A stretch of 64,000 nucleotides of DNA. Origin: Capitulum mitella. Taxonomy: Eukaryota > Arthropoda > Thecostraca > Pollicipedomorpha > Pollicipedidae. Made by a program: the position numbers and the translations under genes. The stretch is from positions 27,655,398-27,719,397 of the forward strand of contig CP099841.1 in assembly GCA_030062745.1 (NCBI GenBank), in the 5' to 3' direction. Positions 1-12,701 of the stretch are shown here, one piece after another. A model generated the notes under the pieces. The model had not been told where the DNA came from, ran no database searches, and saw nothing but the letters and a program-made list of their open reading frames with translations. The first letter of the stretch is position 1; every line of letters starts with the position of its first letter.

Positions 1-2663
1 TCCAGAAGACATCAGGTTCAAACGAGCCATCAGGCCCCCTACTTTCTTCATTCCAGAAGAGTCAGAGCCAGAAGTCTGGACAGTCTCGGTCTGCCCCTCC
101 CCCGGCAGCATGTGTCGTGGAGACGTCACAGCGGACCCCGCCAGTGCAGCGAAAGCCTGAGCCTGAGTCACACGCCAGAACCGCACGCCAACACACGTCG
201 GAACAGTGACGTCAACAACAATGCAGGCCAGGAGAGCACCGACCAGGTACCAGGTGCCGCCACCAGCGGCCTGTCCGTCCCGTCCCACGTTTGAACACCA
301 CAGGACCGTCTGAGTCAGGCCGATCTGAGGTGACCCGTCTGTCACCGTCCGTCCCATTACACGCGGCGCCCCCATCACGTTCGACCGCAGGCGCCGGCGG
401 CGGCAGACCGTCTGACGCCGCAGCCTCGCAGCCCCTCGTCAAGGCCAGCAGACCGTGTCCCGCTGCCCCACCCGGAGCGCGCTCAGCGACAGACACGCCA
501 AGCCCGGGCGGAAACAGCGCCAGATACGTCAAACCTTGGCGGAAACACGACACCGTCTGGCCGACGACGGCGGCCGAGTTCCGCACGCAGACATCGCCGC
601 TTCGTTAACCGCGTCCGCCGGCGGCCCCTCTGGGCGGAGACGGAGGAGAGTTTCGGAGCCGGCCAGAGCGCCACCGTCCCCGGGCAGTCGCCGTCGCGAC
701 CGTGGCAGATCTCCAACAGGAAGCCGTCGCTGTCAGGAGCTAAGTCATCCGCACCGGCCGACTCTGAGAGCGTCTCTGGACGCTAACGACGGAATGGGAA
801 CCATTCGAAATGTATCGCACAGTACAACTTCATCTTGGCTGCACTTCCGTCACCTAAAACAAAAGAGGGCCATACAGGAGGCTGCACCTTCTAATGCTGT
901 TCTTATTTCAGAGATAAGTTCTGTGGAAGTTCCAAGTTCACTCCCGTCATCATCGACTAAATCCAAACGGTCTCCAAAACCATCACAGGCGTGACAATCT
1001 AACTTCGGGCGCCAAGAGCATCTTCACGCCAAACGCTTCCAGCCGTGGCACAAACGAAGCGCGGACCGATTACACAAGCAAACAATCGGCAGATGAATGA
1101 TTTCAAGCTCCGACCATCTCGACATCCCGAGCTGATCGTCCCAGCTCGCGGTCCGGGCGGCCGGCCAGGTGACTCACACCGTCCGGGGGCGGCGCAAACA
1201 ACGCCCGCGCACACTGGACCGACCGCCAGCGGGCCTGGAGCCCGCTCGCCGCGCGCGCCGACACGGAGCGCAGCGTCCGCCCGCGGCGCTGTCCTCTCAC
1301 GTCGTGACGGAGCGGTGCGGAGCCGCCAGCAGAAGAGCGCCGCTCCGGGCCTGATGGACCCGGTCTGTTCACTCAGGCTGAGCGGGACGGGCCGGCCGCC
1401 CCCGCCCCCGCCTCCGCTCCAGTGACCGTCGGACGGAGGCCAGCCGCCCCCGCCCAGTGACCATCGGGCGGAGGCGGGCCGGCCGCCCCCGCCTCTGCTC
1501 CAGTGACCGTCGGGCACAGGTGGCGGCCGCCAGCCAGCTGGAAGCGGCACCAGGCGGAGGCGGCGACCCGCCCACGTCGCCAGGACCCGCCAGCAGCCGA
1601 CCGAGCCAAATCGGGACACGACGCCGCACGCGGAGAGCCAGCCACGCCGGGAACGCCCACGGAAGCAGCGCGGGAGACACATCAGAAGGCTCCACGCCGC
1701 GTGCAGAAGATCCCACAGCTGGAGTAAACATACGCGCAATTCGACACGGCGCGCCAGGCGATGGCTGACCACGGGCTACACCAGGGGGGTTGCCGAGGTG
1801 GAGGAGAGGACGGCGAAGCGTCCCGGCAGCCGCGCAGGACCAGGACAGCCGGGCGGAGGTGGCCGCCGCCGCCGCCGTGGCGGTCTGTCCCGCAGAGCAG
1901 GCCCGAATAGCAGCGCGTGCCTGCCTCACCAGGCGCGAGCTCCATCCCCCGCCGCGATGGAAATCGACCCGGCCGGGTGTCAGATGGACAGCGCGTGCAG
2001 CGCTCCCGGCAGAAACCCAATCTCGGAGTGGGACAAATCAGATTCCACTGGCAGGCTGTTATAAAGCCAAGCACGGAATGGACTTGACTGGCACCGGGTG
2101 GAGGCGGGGGGGGGGGAACCATGACAGCGACGTTCCAGGTCGCGTCCTCCGACGCCTGTTTCAGCAAAACGCCCGTGATGAGTACTAGACCACGCCGAAC
2201 AAAGACCGAAGAGCGGGCCAGACCACAAACTGCCTGTCTTCACGCCTCGCGAAGGAGTCACCAACGACAACCTGTCATCCTGACTCTCGCGTGCTGATAA
2301 CGGACACGATGCTCGCTGAATGACGTCATCGTCGACCCTCCGTCTGGGGCACAGAGTCCGGTCGCTTCCGGCCGGCGGGCGCAGAGCAGGGGTCACGCGG
2401 GCCGCCTGGCCTCTGGCCCAAGCGCCGGATCCCGTCCATAAAAACCTCCCACGCAGCCGACCGTCGACCACCGACGCCGCAGCGGCCGCCAGGCTGGTCC
2501 GGCGGCGGCGCCGCACGATCGGACAGGAGCCGGTGGCAGGCCCGCAGCGGCGGCGGCGGCAGCAGCGGCGGCGGGCGGTCATCAGCCGCCGTCTCCGCGC
2601 GCCGGCCACACCCGAGCCCCAGTGACGCAGCGCGCTGGACGGCGGCCAGCCGACCCCAGCACA
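1..2663. other. GC-rich island without a supported gene
   Basis: This stretch is GC-rich and CpG-rich, with many overlapping open frames on both strands, none resembling a known protein. It holds short tandem repeats (about 1385-1530), a poly-G run near 2107-2117 and GGCGGC-type microsatellite tracts (about 2480-2580). It is most likely promoter-proximal and first-intron DNA of the CAP-like gene. Confidence 0.5.
1385..1535. repeat. Short GC-rich tandem repeat, about three copies
   Basis: The block GCCGCCCCCGCC followed by CCAGTGACC(G/A)TCGG and a CGGAGGC-type segment recurs three times (near 1396, 1445 and 1485), with unit lengths that differ because the internal CCGCC tract varies. Confidence 0.6.
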
Positions 2664-2978
2664 CTACGGGGTCCGGGCAGCGGACAGCGGCGGCCGCGGG
2701 GCACGAAGGCGCAGGCGGGGCTCGCAACAGACAGTGGACGTCGGCCCGCCCCGCGCCGCAGCGTCTCTGGCACCGCCGAGCCTGCGCACGGCACACTGGC
2801 GCGCCGGAGACGGCGGCGCCCCCACGGCGGACCCTCCCAGCATGCGACACGTCCTCCAGCGAACCACAGACACAGGCACGGCACAGCACAGCACAGCAAA
2901 GAGCGCGACGGGCGCGCCGCGCCGCCACTTGCCGCTGAACCGGGCGTACAGCTCTCCGGGCGCTCCGAACAGGGACAT
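2664..2978 (-). CDS. Candidate alternative first exon, start MSLFGAPGELYARF
   Basis: A minus-strand ATG at 2978 sits in an excellent Kozak context (gccgccATGt) about 50 bases downstream of the CAP-like exon's donor. It opens with MSLFGAPGELYARFSGK and stays open to 2664, but the second half is arginine- and proline-rich, as expected of unselected GC-rich DNA. I see no consensus donor directly after the first 17 residues. It could be an alternative first exon of the CAP-like gene or a chance ORF in the CpG-rich island. I do not recognise the peptide. Confidence 0.2.
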   Translation of the reverse strand: MSLFGAPGELYARFSGKWRRGAPVALFAVLCCAVPVSVVRWRTCRMLGGSAVGAPPSPARQCAVRRLGGARDAAARGGPTSTVCCEPRLRLRAPRPPLSAARTP

Positions 2979-3027
2979 GGCGGCGGCGCGCACGTGGGGG
3001 CCGCGACGGCGCGGACTGGGCACTCAC

Positions 3028-3121
3028 CGGGCGGCGAGCCGCCGCCGGCCGCCGAGCACCGCTCCAGCCGTGACGTCACCGCCTCGAGCCGGCGCACCAG
3101 GGGAGCCAACTGATCCGCCAT
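3028..3121 (-). CDS. First coding exon of a probable cyclase-associated protein (CAP/capulet), partial gene
   Basis: This minus-strand exon starts at an ATG at 3121 and encodes about 31 residues with the pattern MADQLAPLV-RRLEAVTSRLE, followed by a Gly/Ser/Pro linker. It ends at a consensus donor (CCG|gtgagtg, intron from 3027). Animal CAP proteins begin with a very similar short amphipathic segment (Met-Ala-Asp, then LVxRLE and a second RLE heptad) that oligomerises the protein; CAP binds actin monomers and recharges them after cofilin severing in the cytosol. Only this exon is visible; no helical-folded or C-terminal CAP exons were found between 1 and 3027, so they should lie beyond the left edge. 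The exon ends in phase 1. The ATG follows a TATTTATAG stretch by about 30 bases. The assignment rests on about 20 residues, so another coiled-coil N-terminus remains possible. Confidence 0.5.
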
Positions 3122-3152
3122 CGCCGGGCCGTGCGCGCGCAGCCGCTGCCAC

Positions 3153-3159
3153 TATAAAT
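3153..3159 (+). promoter_or_regulatory. TATA-box-like element in a GC-rich island
   Basis: TATAAAT stands alone in very GC-rich DNA between the CAP-like start codon (3121, minus) and the AT-rich region to the right. It is near-palindromic (CTATAAATAG), so it could position transcription either way: toward the CAP-like exon about 30 bases away, or rightward from about 3185, where no gene was recognised. Confidence 0.35.
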
Positions 3160-3429
3160 AGCCTGTCGACAGCGACGCCGCATGAGGCGGGTTCGACGGC
3201 GCGCCGACGCCAGAGCGGCGCGGCGAACACGTGCGGCACCACGGTCCCGGCGACACGTGCGGAGTGCGCGCCGACACGGTGAGACGCCGCCCGGGTCAGC
3301 GCAGCGGGCGGTCCTCCTCCAGTGCCCAGGGCTGAGAGGGCTCCCTCTGGCTGTTGGAGCACTTCTGCTGCTGTGGGAGACAGGGCTGTGGAGCACTTCC
3401 GCTGTTGCAGGAGACATGGGCTGTGCAGG

Positions 3430-6400
3430 ACAAAATAAATGTGCAGGGCAGCAAATGTTCAGCTATCCACAGGACACTGTAGAGCAATAATGGCCTGGGC
3501 AGCATCTAACCTGTTGAAGAAGATGCTTGCCATGGTTTCTCTGTCATGTCTCAGATTATGATGCACATGTTGATGACAATGACAATGAGGGCAGAAACTG
3601 GCTGAGGCAGTTGCAGACAAACTGCCCTTTAAAGTAATACATAAGGGGTGATGTTTCATGCTGACTGATGCCATTTCTGTGGAGAATGTGGTGCATAAAT
3701 GCTGGTAGTCAGCATTCTTGTCAAGTAAGGACATGCCACTTTACATGGGAGGGGGAGAAATCTGCAGGGAGCCTAGTATTTGAACACTGGTCAGTTTTAG
3801 TATATTCATAGTATTGCATGAAAACATGTACTGAAAATATGCCTGCACCTCTCTAATATCTGCAATATTTGCACTTTTTCATGGATGTTTGATTAAATGG
3901 ACCTGAAGTACATATCCTACCAGTCCATAACTTTGCAAATCATATGGCTCCACCTCTCCACAATATAGTACACTCAAACTGACTTATTTAGTGGCACAGA
4001 AAACCTGTAATTAGGCATCAATCTCTTTCACACAGCATTCTCATATGTTGTTTAATGTTGATAATATATTGCAGTACATAAAATTCTGCACATAACTATA
4101 TGAAAATGTATCACCATGTAATGCTGCCTGGGTACCTTTTCAAGTGAAGAAGAAATGGAAGTAAAAATAAAATATTAATGCAATGTCCAGCAAAATCCCT
4201 CTAGCATACTACAAAAAAGGCAGAAATCTTAACAACAGTTCTGTTGGTTTACCTGCAATGTGTAGCTAGCCATAACTGATAGCAGAACAATGATGGTATA
4301 AAAACAGCATGATAATCTTGACAGGGGCATGGCCAGGATTTTCTTTAGGGAGAGCCTGGAGCTCAGAGTGCAATGAAATAATACAAAAACCACCTGCTGG
4401 GAAAGCAATGTGCAATGGTTTTCACAAAAACTGTGGCTCCCTGGCCCCTCTTGGCCATGCCTTAGAATCTCTGCATTCAGCACAATCACAATTACTAAAT
4501 GAAAAAAAGAAGTTACTTTTACTTTCTCAAGCTAAATGTACAATGGTGGTAGAGACAAAGACAACCATGTATCTCTGGGCCAAACAATGCACAAAGACCA
4601 TTTGTACTTTCATATTTTCATAAAATGACTAGTACTCATGAAGCCATAGTCAAGGAAATGCATGCCAAATCTCAAATATTGAGCTTAAAAGCCTTTGTGT
4701 CTTGGAATGGAACCATTACTGTGTGCCACTATTCTTATTCTCTACCTAAGACAAAATGTGCTCGACTTCTCGGTGTCATACGCTCAAACACACAGACTAA
4801 ACACACATAACATAGGTAACCGTCAGCATCTCTCAAGGAAAAGGCAGATGAACAAAGCTTGACCAGAGAAGCGAATATATCTATACTTAACAATACACAC
4901 CTCTCAAAAATGATACCAGCGACCGCACCACCGCAGTCACGTTTTCCTCCGTTCTTCGGACAATCACTGGACACGTCCGCTTTCGCTCTCAACCGGATGC
5001 CGGCAATGATTCATATACCCTAGCCAGAACCTTATCTTATTGTTACCGGTCTCGGAACAACGACCAAGGAAGTCGACCAAACCCATACCATGTTTCACTA
5101 AAATCTGTACAATGTGATTTGTGGAGCTACCAGATTCTGCTGATTTACCGTAATTGGGCCTAGGAATAGCCCAAGTCATTTAGGCCAGGGAGTATTTTGG
5201 CAGCGCTATTATGACAAAGTCTAATTACATTTGTACATATCATTTTATTTTCCTTTAAGTAAGAAAAATATCCGTATTGCACTAAAATCCTACTTTTATT
5301 TCGACCCGTGTACCTGCAAGATATGAAAAATTGACAGTTTTATCACAAACGGCCTGTTTCGTGATAAATCAAATTGTTTCATCCTAGAATGTTTCATGGA
5401 GAAAGTCAGGGATGGTGAAACCGTGGGGGACGTAAGCGACGCGTCCCCCACAATCTTTGGAGTGTGGGGATTGCCCCCCGCGACCTGGGAGGAAGGTTAT
5501 ATTTTAGTACGAATGCACGTTCTGGCGAGAAAGGTAAATACTCGAAATCTCTTATAATTGTGTCATTTGTAATCGAAACGGAGAAAAGGTGAATGTACCG
5601 AAGACCTCGTTCACTCCTCATTTACCCCCCCCCCCCCAGTGCCTGGCGCAGGAGGCACACCTATCGTGCAGACAACTTTTTCCGCTGCTGATTTTTTTTC
5701 TGCTCAACGCAAATCGTCGCTGAAATCGCCTGTCGCGAGAGCCGACCAATAGCGCGTGCGTTCGCCGCATCCGTTGTTTGCGGCCTTTCCCACGGTTCTC
5801 GACAGTCCGTAGCCGAGTAAACTGCAAGCTCACCAGAAGACTGGCGCGCCTGCAACTTGCGTAGGAATATGCAGGTGCTGGGTCGGTTTACACAGATGAC
5901 AGCATGGACATCTGGACTCTCTTCAAAAGAAACGTTCGGATTACCTGTTGCGATATTAAGTTCATGTGGGCTAACTGTATTGGGTTAACGGTAGCTTCTC
6001 TGGTCCGGCGAACCGAACCCAAGCCGACAGGGCCACCGCCAGCGTCCTGTTCACAAGCGACCCAGGCAGCACTGCGGAACTAGCTACCAGCCTTTCAAAG
6101 TAGCTTGGTTTACCCTAAATAAGGTTAGGCCAGTTGCGTAGGCACAAAACATCAATGTACTGCCCAGAGACGGGTGACCCGGTACATCTGTAGACGCCAC
6201 ATCAAACTTTCCGGACGACAATAGAAAAAAACGCCACTTCTGGTCATGCTGACAGCTTAAAAAATGGCGCTAATAGCTGACAAAATTTACGAACTAATGA
6301 AACACCTGCTTTCGTGCGTAACTGAAACAAAAATCCGTTCAAATCCGAAATAAAGTGGTTGAAATCTGGTGAGACTTATTTGAAGGAGGAGGTTGGCCAT

Positions 6401-8500
6401 TCCCGACCCATCTCCCGTCCCCACGACTAAAACTGTGTATCGCCGTCCCTGGAGATAGTGAAAAACAATGACGCACGAGAGCCCGTGGGTCGTCCTGGCA
6501 ACCTCATTCCCTATTTAACGGGCTGCCAAGGGTGCGGACTCAGCCACGTGGTGGTCAGCATGACCCAGCCAGCAGCCAACTGCAGTTGACGTGGGCCAAA
6601 TAGCGACTGCCGAGGGAATGCGAACAACGCCCCGTTTTGCCAGGACAGGGAGCCACGTCACCGACCACGATTTAGTGTCAATGATGATGGGTATATTATG
6701 AATTTCAGTGTTAATGGTGATCATTTAGCAATCTACGTGAAACAAGGTCGAAAATCCATATTTTACCAACTCTTCAGACTGATATTAAGCTCCAGCCCCA
6801 AACCCTGAAATGTCTGACATAGTTCACCCTTTAGTTCGTGGCCATGGTTTTAATTTAGAGCTAGAGTGGGACAAAAATCGACACATGCAATTTAAGCCGA
6901 CACTAGGCGTCACCCTGTTGCACTTTGGCCTCAAATTCTACTTCCACTAAGTCGCAAGTCACTGCACAGGTCATGCCACGAATGCCGACCCAGTGCACTG
7001 ATGCTGACCCTCGCACGGGACCATCGTGGGTAACGACTGGCGATTTCCGGTCAATTTGGTCCCTGCAGTGGCGGTCCTTTTTGGAGAGGGCGAGGAACAG
7101 ATTGGAGGCACCGAGGGGGATTGTTTTTGCCTTCAGGTTTCGCAGTCGTGCAGCAAACCCGCGCAGGTTCTTTGCCAGATGTCCATATTTATCCAAAATC
7201 CTGGAGGGTCTCAAAACACTTTTGCCAGATCTCTGGGCCCTCTAAAAACGTCATTCCCAGGGCCGTTGTACTGATCCCTGCCACTCCTTGGAATCATTTC
7301 CTAGCGTTTGGTAGCATGTAACGTGATTTACTCTGAGGCATTGAATTTCGGCACAAATTCGGTTCTTAACTGACATGTTTCATTCGGTTGAGGGGTCGGA
7401 GTCTCTATGCGACAAACTATGCTTAGCACGGGCCGCTTTTTAACACCACCCTAGCAATTATTCGGATCGAATTCATGTGAAAAGAAATGACGCCTAGAAA
7501 ACGATGTTTTCATCAGTCCCGCCAACGATTTAAGACTATGGACAAGACCCTCCTCGGGTGATCCTATATGATCTTGACTCTTGAGTCATGTCAGGTCACT
7601 GGAAGGGTTATCGATAATGCCAGTCATATGACGTATATGAATGACTGACGACTGGCGAATTAGCGCTGTAACGTTCCGCATTAACCGCTATCAGACTAAG
7701 AACGAGTTCCAACCACATCTTACAGAAGGAAGAACGAACGGCCATGTGTACTGTAAAAGGTCTTTTCCCGGACGAAGAGTCCCAGAACACACAGAAAAAA
7801 CGCAGCACTGAAATACGGCACTGTCGCTCCCATCGTTAACAGCCAACACAAAGTAAAAAAGAAAATTGAGCCGGCAGATGATGCAGTTTTACTCCAGACT
7901 TCAGATGCTTCAGAGGCTAATACACATTGTGCCCTCCATCTTTGGCTGTGCTGGTATCTGTGATGACAACCGCTACGACAGCGACGAGCGAACTGCCACG
8001 CGATGAGTCAGTCAGGACCTGTCACGGGGTGATCCTTTAACTCTGCAATCGTCGCTAGGTTGGGGCCTGCATATCCCTTTCATTTCGGTTCGGCGTTGTT
8101 CCGCGGCTGCTGCGGTGTGACGTGGGCATGCACAAAACATGCCTTTATACCGTGACTCAGCTCAAGTGCTGCTTATCTACATTACGAATGGACGGGCCTT
8201 CCGCAAACGGACTTTCGATTCATGAATAAGTTGGTATGTTTAACCTAAGGTCGGAATTTCATCGACGTGCGATAGACTTTGAATGCGAGTCGGATACGTC
8301 CGTGTGGCTTCACAAGCGTGGCGGCATAAATAGAAACATATCTTACCACGCCAATGGTAAATGTGACCCTGAGACGTCCATGGCGGCCACCATATGAAAA
8401 CCGTCAACTTGGTTTTAGCTTAACTGAGTGCTAATTATCTCTCTCAACGGCAGTATTTCTTACTACTCTGAACATTACCTATAATTACTCTTGACCGTCG
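3430..8500. other. AT-rich spacer, no gene seen
   Basis: Only short, unrelated frames occur on either strand and no splice-linked exons were recognised. The one conspicuous item is a C run at about 5627-5637. GC content rises locally around 4900-5900 and 6000-8500 but without a recognisable protein. Confidence 0.5.
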
Positions 8501-8511
8501 GCAACATGTGT

Positions 8512-10061
8512 TAACTCCATTCCCGTACCCTTAGCGTTAGGTCGCATTTCCGTAGGGGAGGAGGGCCCAATTAGCCCCCCCCCCCCCACAGATCTCGAGA
8601 ACTACCCTCATCGCAAAAATCATCGCAACAAACCACAATCGATTTGCCATGGCGTAAGGTACATTTCTAGAAACAAAAATAAATTTTCAGAATCCTGAAG
8701 CGGGTGGATACCGGAGGAAGGGGACAAAAAGTCGGAAAGGAGATATTTTGACTTGCTATTTCTCCGATATTTAGGGACCGATTTTGATGCAAGTGGCATG
8801 AATCGAGAGCTGATGGATACGAGTTTTCCCATTGGCGCATACGTTAGAATTTTGAGGAAATTCGTATGTGTTCATAGGGCATGGAAGGGACAGGAATATT
8901 CAGTTTTCAAAAAATATATTATTATTTTTATATTTATATTTGTTTATACAAATATTTTTAACTTAAATGTTCATTCAGTTTTCAAAAAAATATGAACATT
9001 TAAGTTAAAAATATTTGTCTACCTTTTACAAGTAATGTTATACTTGAAAAGTACAGATCGCATTATATTGATTGTATAATGCTTGCATGGGCGGCACCAG
9101 GGACATAAAAAGGGAAACTGTCAAGGTCGCGTGTTCATCAGGTCAGCTTACGACCTTTGATCTTAAATTACCTCAAATAGCCTCATAGTCACGTGGAATG
9201 GCTTCGAGTTCATTTCATAATGTTTGAAAACGTTTCCAGTTTTATGAATTGGTAATATTTCTACAGCTCCGTTTATAGCCGTCTTGACATGCGGTATGCG
9301 CGGGCATTTTAGGTCATAGGTCCGTGACCCGACCTGATATCACTGTGAAACTGGAAACACATGTAGAGGAACATTGTGCTGGGTCATATAATTTCGGATT
9401 TTTGCATTTTGAAAATCATAGTCAAAACTACTTACATAGGACCAAATTTCGAATTTTAACCTTTACCTTATTTTGTGACGTGACCTCAGATCAGCAGCCA
9501 TATTTTTGTATGCAGGGACGTAACTTTGCATACAGTTGTTACGGACCTTTCCACACCAAAGAAAATGACTGATATGGAATTCCATACCAATATTTCGACC
9601 CATTCATTTGTTTTCTTGTTTTACAAAGAATAGTTGACTAAATAAGTTGTCATTGCCACATTTTAGGGTCCGATGATTTTTTCATATCGAAATTTGCCCC
9701 AGTTCTACCCTCATGTTTGCATGTTTGCCCGGCCATTTACCTACACACTGAGATAAATATTTTAACTTAATTTTTTATTTATTTATTTTACATTTTAACT
9801 TCATCTTAAAAATCCTGTTTTTGATGGCCATTTTTGTTTCATTTTCAACATTGCCAAAAATGGCAATGAAGTGTCTCCCAAAAATTCGTCTGGCTCGGCT
9901 CGTAAGCGATATATAATTACGAAAATTTTGACATGTGAAGGAGCTGGCAGGAAAATTCACCGAGTTTTGCAAACCTGCTTCAAAAACCGTAGAAATGGCA
10001 TGCAAGAAAGCTCAAGAGTGGGGGTTCTGAAGCCCCTCTTCATACGAGAATAAGTTTAATC
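8512..10061. mobile_element. Dispersed repeat, degenerate copy 1 of a TIR element (direct orientation)
   Basis: This segment matches 34156-35363 in the same order and orientation. Shared blocks include 'atctcgagaacta' after a poly-C/G tract, 'atcgatttgccatg', 'ggtccgtgacccgacctgat' and 'catcttaaaaatcctgtttttg', spread across the full length. Its ends (near gttaactccattcccg and gaataagtttaatc) are worn versions of the terminal inverted repeats of copy 2. It codes for nothing recognisable. It is longer than copy 2 partly because of an internal insertion near 8899-9018 that contains a perfect 26-bp inverted repeat. Confidence 0.75.
8948..9018. repeat. Perfect 26-bp inverted repeat with a 19-base loop
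   Basis: The arm at 8948-8973 is exactly complementary to 8993-9018. The phrase ATTCAGTTTTCAAAAAA appears just before (about 8899) and again inside the loop (about 8974), so the hairpin belongs to a 75-base duplicated or inserted piece absent from the sister repeat at 34 kb. Confidence 0.85.
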
Positions 10062-10129
10062 AGCAATTAACAACGCAACAATAAACTGCGCATGCAGGCT
10101 CGAAGGTGCTGCGGCCAGCGAAGGAGAGA

Positions 10130-11095
10130 ACGATGGGCCGGACCAGAAGAACTGTGGCTGGAACCAAAGCGAAGGTCGGCAGGGCCAGGGTGGAGGCAGG
10201 GGACGTCAGACTGAGATCCTGTGGGGTCAGGATATGGGTCAGTGGGTTAGTGACGGTTGGTGGGGCCAGGGGGACGGTTGATGGGGTCATGGTGACGGTC
10301 GTTGGAGCAAGAGCGGATTGGGATTCGGAGAAAGACCCTCATTCGGTGAACCTAGAATGAGGGTCGGTGGATCAGCGTGGGGTTGTTGGGGAATAGTGAC
10401 CAGCGATAAGGTCAGGGTAAGGACTGGTAGGATGAGGGAGGAATAGTGGAGTCAGGGTGACGAACATGGCGAGGATCGGTGCAATCAGGCTGAATGATTA
10501 GTGGCGGCAGGGTTAGGGTAATGTTACCAGGGCGAGGATCGGTGAATTCAGGGTGATGGCCGACGGGGTTTTTGGAGTCAGGGTGGAGGTCGATGTCGTC
10601 AGGGTTAGGGTCGGAAAGGCTGAACGAGGCCTGCAGAGTCGGGATGAAAGCCGGTGTGGTGGATGAGGCCAGGGTGGGGAGAGTGGGACCGGACAAGGGT
10701 CGTTGGGATCAGTGTAACAGTCGGAGCGGTCAAGGGGACGGTCATTGGGATCAGGGTGAGGTTTGATGGAATGAGGATGAGGGGGATAGAGTAAGATTAA
10801 GTTGGGATGCGGTTACGGCGAGAATCCTCGAGATCATAGTGGGAACAGTGTGATTAGGTGGATCGGTTGGGTCAGGGTGACGGCAGATAGAGTTGATGGG
10901 GCTCAGGGTTATCGCTGGGGTTTGGATGAAGACGGATGGCACCATTATACCGCTAGTCAACGGGCTGAACGTGACGGTCGACGAGATTATGTCGATTTAA
11001 GGCGTGCAAGTCTGGTTAGGGTCGGTAGCGATGAGGTGAGACTGATAGTCGTTGGGGTTAGTACGGGGACCAGTGGAATCAGGATTTAAGTCGGT
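10130..11095. repeat. Degenerate G-rich minisatellite
   Basis: About 950 bases consist of diverged copies of a G-rich motif of about 20-30 bases with the core GGTNGTTGGGGTCAGGGTGA, for example around 10250-10310, where two 21-base units lie back to back. The strand is strongly purine-skewed. ORFs here are by-products of the repeat. Confidence 0.7.
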
Positions 11096-12227
11096 TGAAA
11101 CAGGATAGCCAAATGTCTTTTGCAGCTGGGAGAGGGGAAGTAAACACCTGGGAAGGGTTACACTTTCAGAGAGGGGGAGGCGAGATAAACCCAACGGATT
11201 GTTTATACTCCCCCACGCTACAGTAAACGGACTTGACGACGTTAGGAATTAGCTTTTTCAATGTAGAGTTCCGCATGGAAACGACTTTCACAGGGCCGGG
11301 TACGATCTATACTCGTTAGGTACCTATGACACTGGTTTCGGACCATGGCCATTAACGCCAAAGTTTGGCTGATTTACGCCAAAGGTTTTGTCAACAGTGG
11401 ATGTGGGAATATGACGTCGTAGTTTACTTTCGATATGTCACTACTTTCATTTACAATAGAATGAAGTGGTAAATGCCGAGTGAAACCAAACATTAAAATT
11501 AAATACTCCTTAATCGACCAAATAATTTTTTGCCAGTTATAACGAAGGCCATTTTCAGATCAGTATTTCCCAAACACTTGTACTTCAAGGCCGTGGGGCT
11601 TCGGGAAGCGAGCGTCATATCCGGATTGATGTGAACACGGCAGTTCACCCGACAGCGTCCCACGAATAGGAGCGCGCAACCGCAACAGGGATCGCTTTCC
11701 CTTGTGCTTGGCAGATGAGAGCTGGACCGTTAGTCGAGTGTAAAGGAGCGAAGTTGTTGGTACGTTTGTTTCTGTGACAAGGGACTGCTGTGCAGTTTTT
11801 CCGATATGAGCATTTAGGCAGTTAGAGGAGTCTGTAGCTTTGTCTCCCTGTTCATTTTGTTTCATTTTTGTTGTTTTTCGAATTTACAACTTCCGTGGAG
11901 ATTAGGTCATCGGACTCTTCACCGTATTATGTTCTAGATGTTTTATTAAGCGCTTTGAACTGATCATTAGAAGCAACGACTCAGTTTCCTTTTTCTTGGC
12001 AGGGAGAATGTGTGGGAGTGTAGTAAACTTAGTGCTGTAAATGTGCTGTCATTTGAGTTTGTAGATTGTTTGGAACATTTGACATGAGGTGTTTGAAAGA
12101 TTTGACATGAGGAATGATCTTTAAAGGTTCCCTTGCTCGTTGTCTCCAGGTTGTCATCTATTTGAAAACATACTGTGAGTGATGTGTGAGGGGCAATTTT
12201 TACAATTACCTTGTTCTTTGTTTCCAG
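11096..12227. other. Spacer upstream of LIPT1
   Basis: No coding feature is evident. TTTGACATGAGG is repeated at about 12080 and 12101. A phrase resembling the LIPT1 leader-exon acceptor (ccttgctcgttgtctccag) lies at 12131-12149, about 79 bases before the one used in my model. The LIPT1 transcription start probably lies in this interval. Confidence 0.45.
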
Positions 12228-12314
12228 GTTGTTGTCTAATTCAGCAAGTACTGGCTTACCTGCAGATGTGGAGCAGGTCTTACCGGCAATATTCGTGGTT
12301 CTGTGATTGCCTGC
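12228..12314 (+). other. LIPT1: Candidate non-coding leader exon of LIPT1
   Basis: A polypyrimidine tract and acceptor (ttctttgtttccag) precede this 87-base segment and a consensus donor (CCTGC|gtaagt) follows. The next acceptor (cttacttctcag) at 12472 leads into the exon carrying the start codon. This is inferred from splice signals only. Confidence 0.5.
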
Positions 12315-12701
12315 GTAAGTACATTACCATTTGTTAAAATAGATTAAGAACAGGTTATGACTTACTAAAGTATCACAGAATTGCAGTCATGTTAAAAGAA
12401 TAATTATTTATTTGGCAATTCTACAAAATTTGGGAATGTTTGTTGACTCAGGATAGCTTTCTTACTTCTCAGGTATCCATCGGGAACTCAACGGCCTCCA
12501 TCAGACCTTCAAGTGGCTACATCTGACAGTTGCCCTTCATTCCTATTTGGTTTATATGTCCTTTGACGGATTGAACTATTGAACTGCCACCTTGTAAACC
12601 AATTTGTTTGCGTTTTGGCAGACTTAGTTTAAGGCTATTTAAGTAAGTTCTCTCTCCCTTTGCCAGCCTCTGAGCTCCCCACGACCGTCGCTCTGTCAAA
12701 A

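Noticed and set aside
455-994. 179-codon plus-strand ORF with a Ser-rich end
   Set aside because: The first two thirds are Arg/Pro-rich GC-island translation; the serine-rich end has no recognised family and no adjoining exon.
10510-10610. Telomere-like AGGGTTAGGGT strings
   Set aside because: They are isolated variants within the degenerate GGGTCAGGGTGA minisatellite, not a TTAGG or TTAGGG array.
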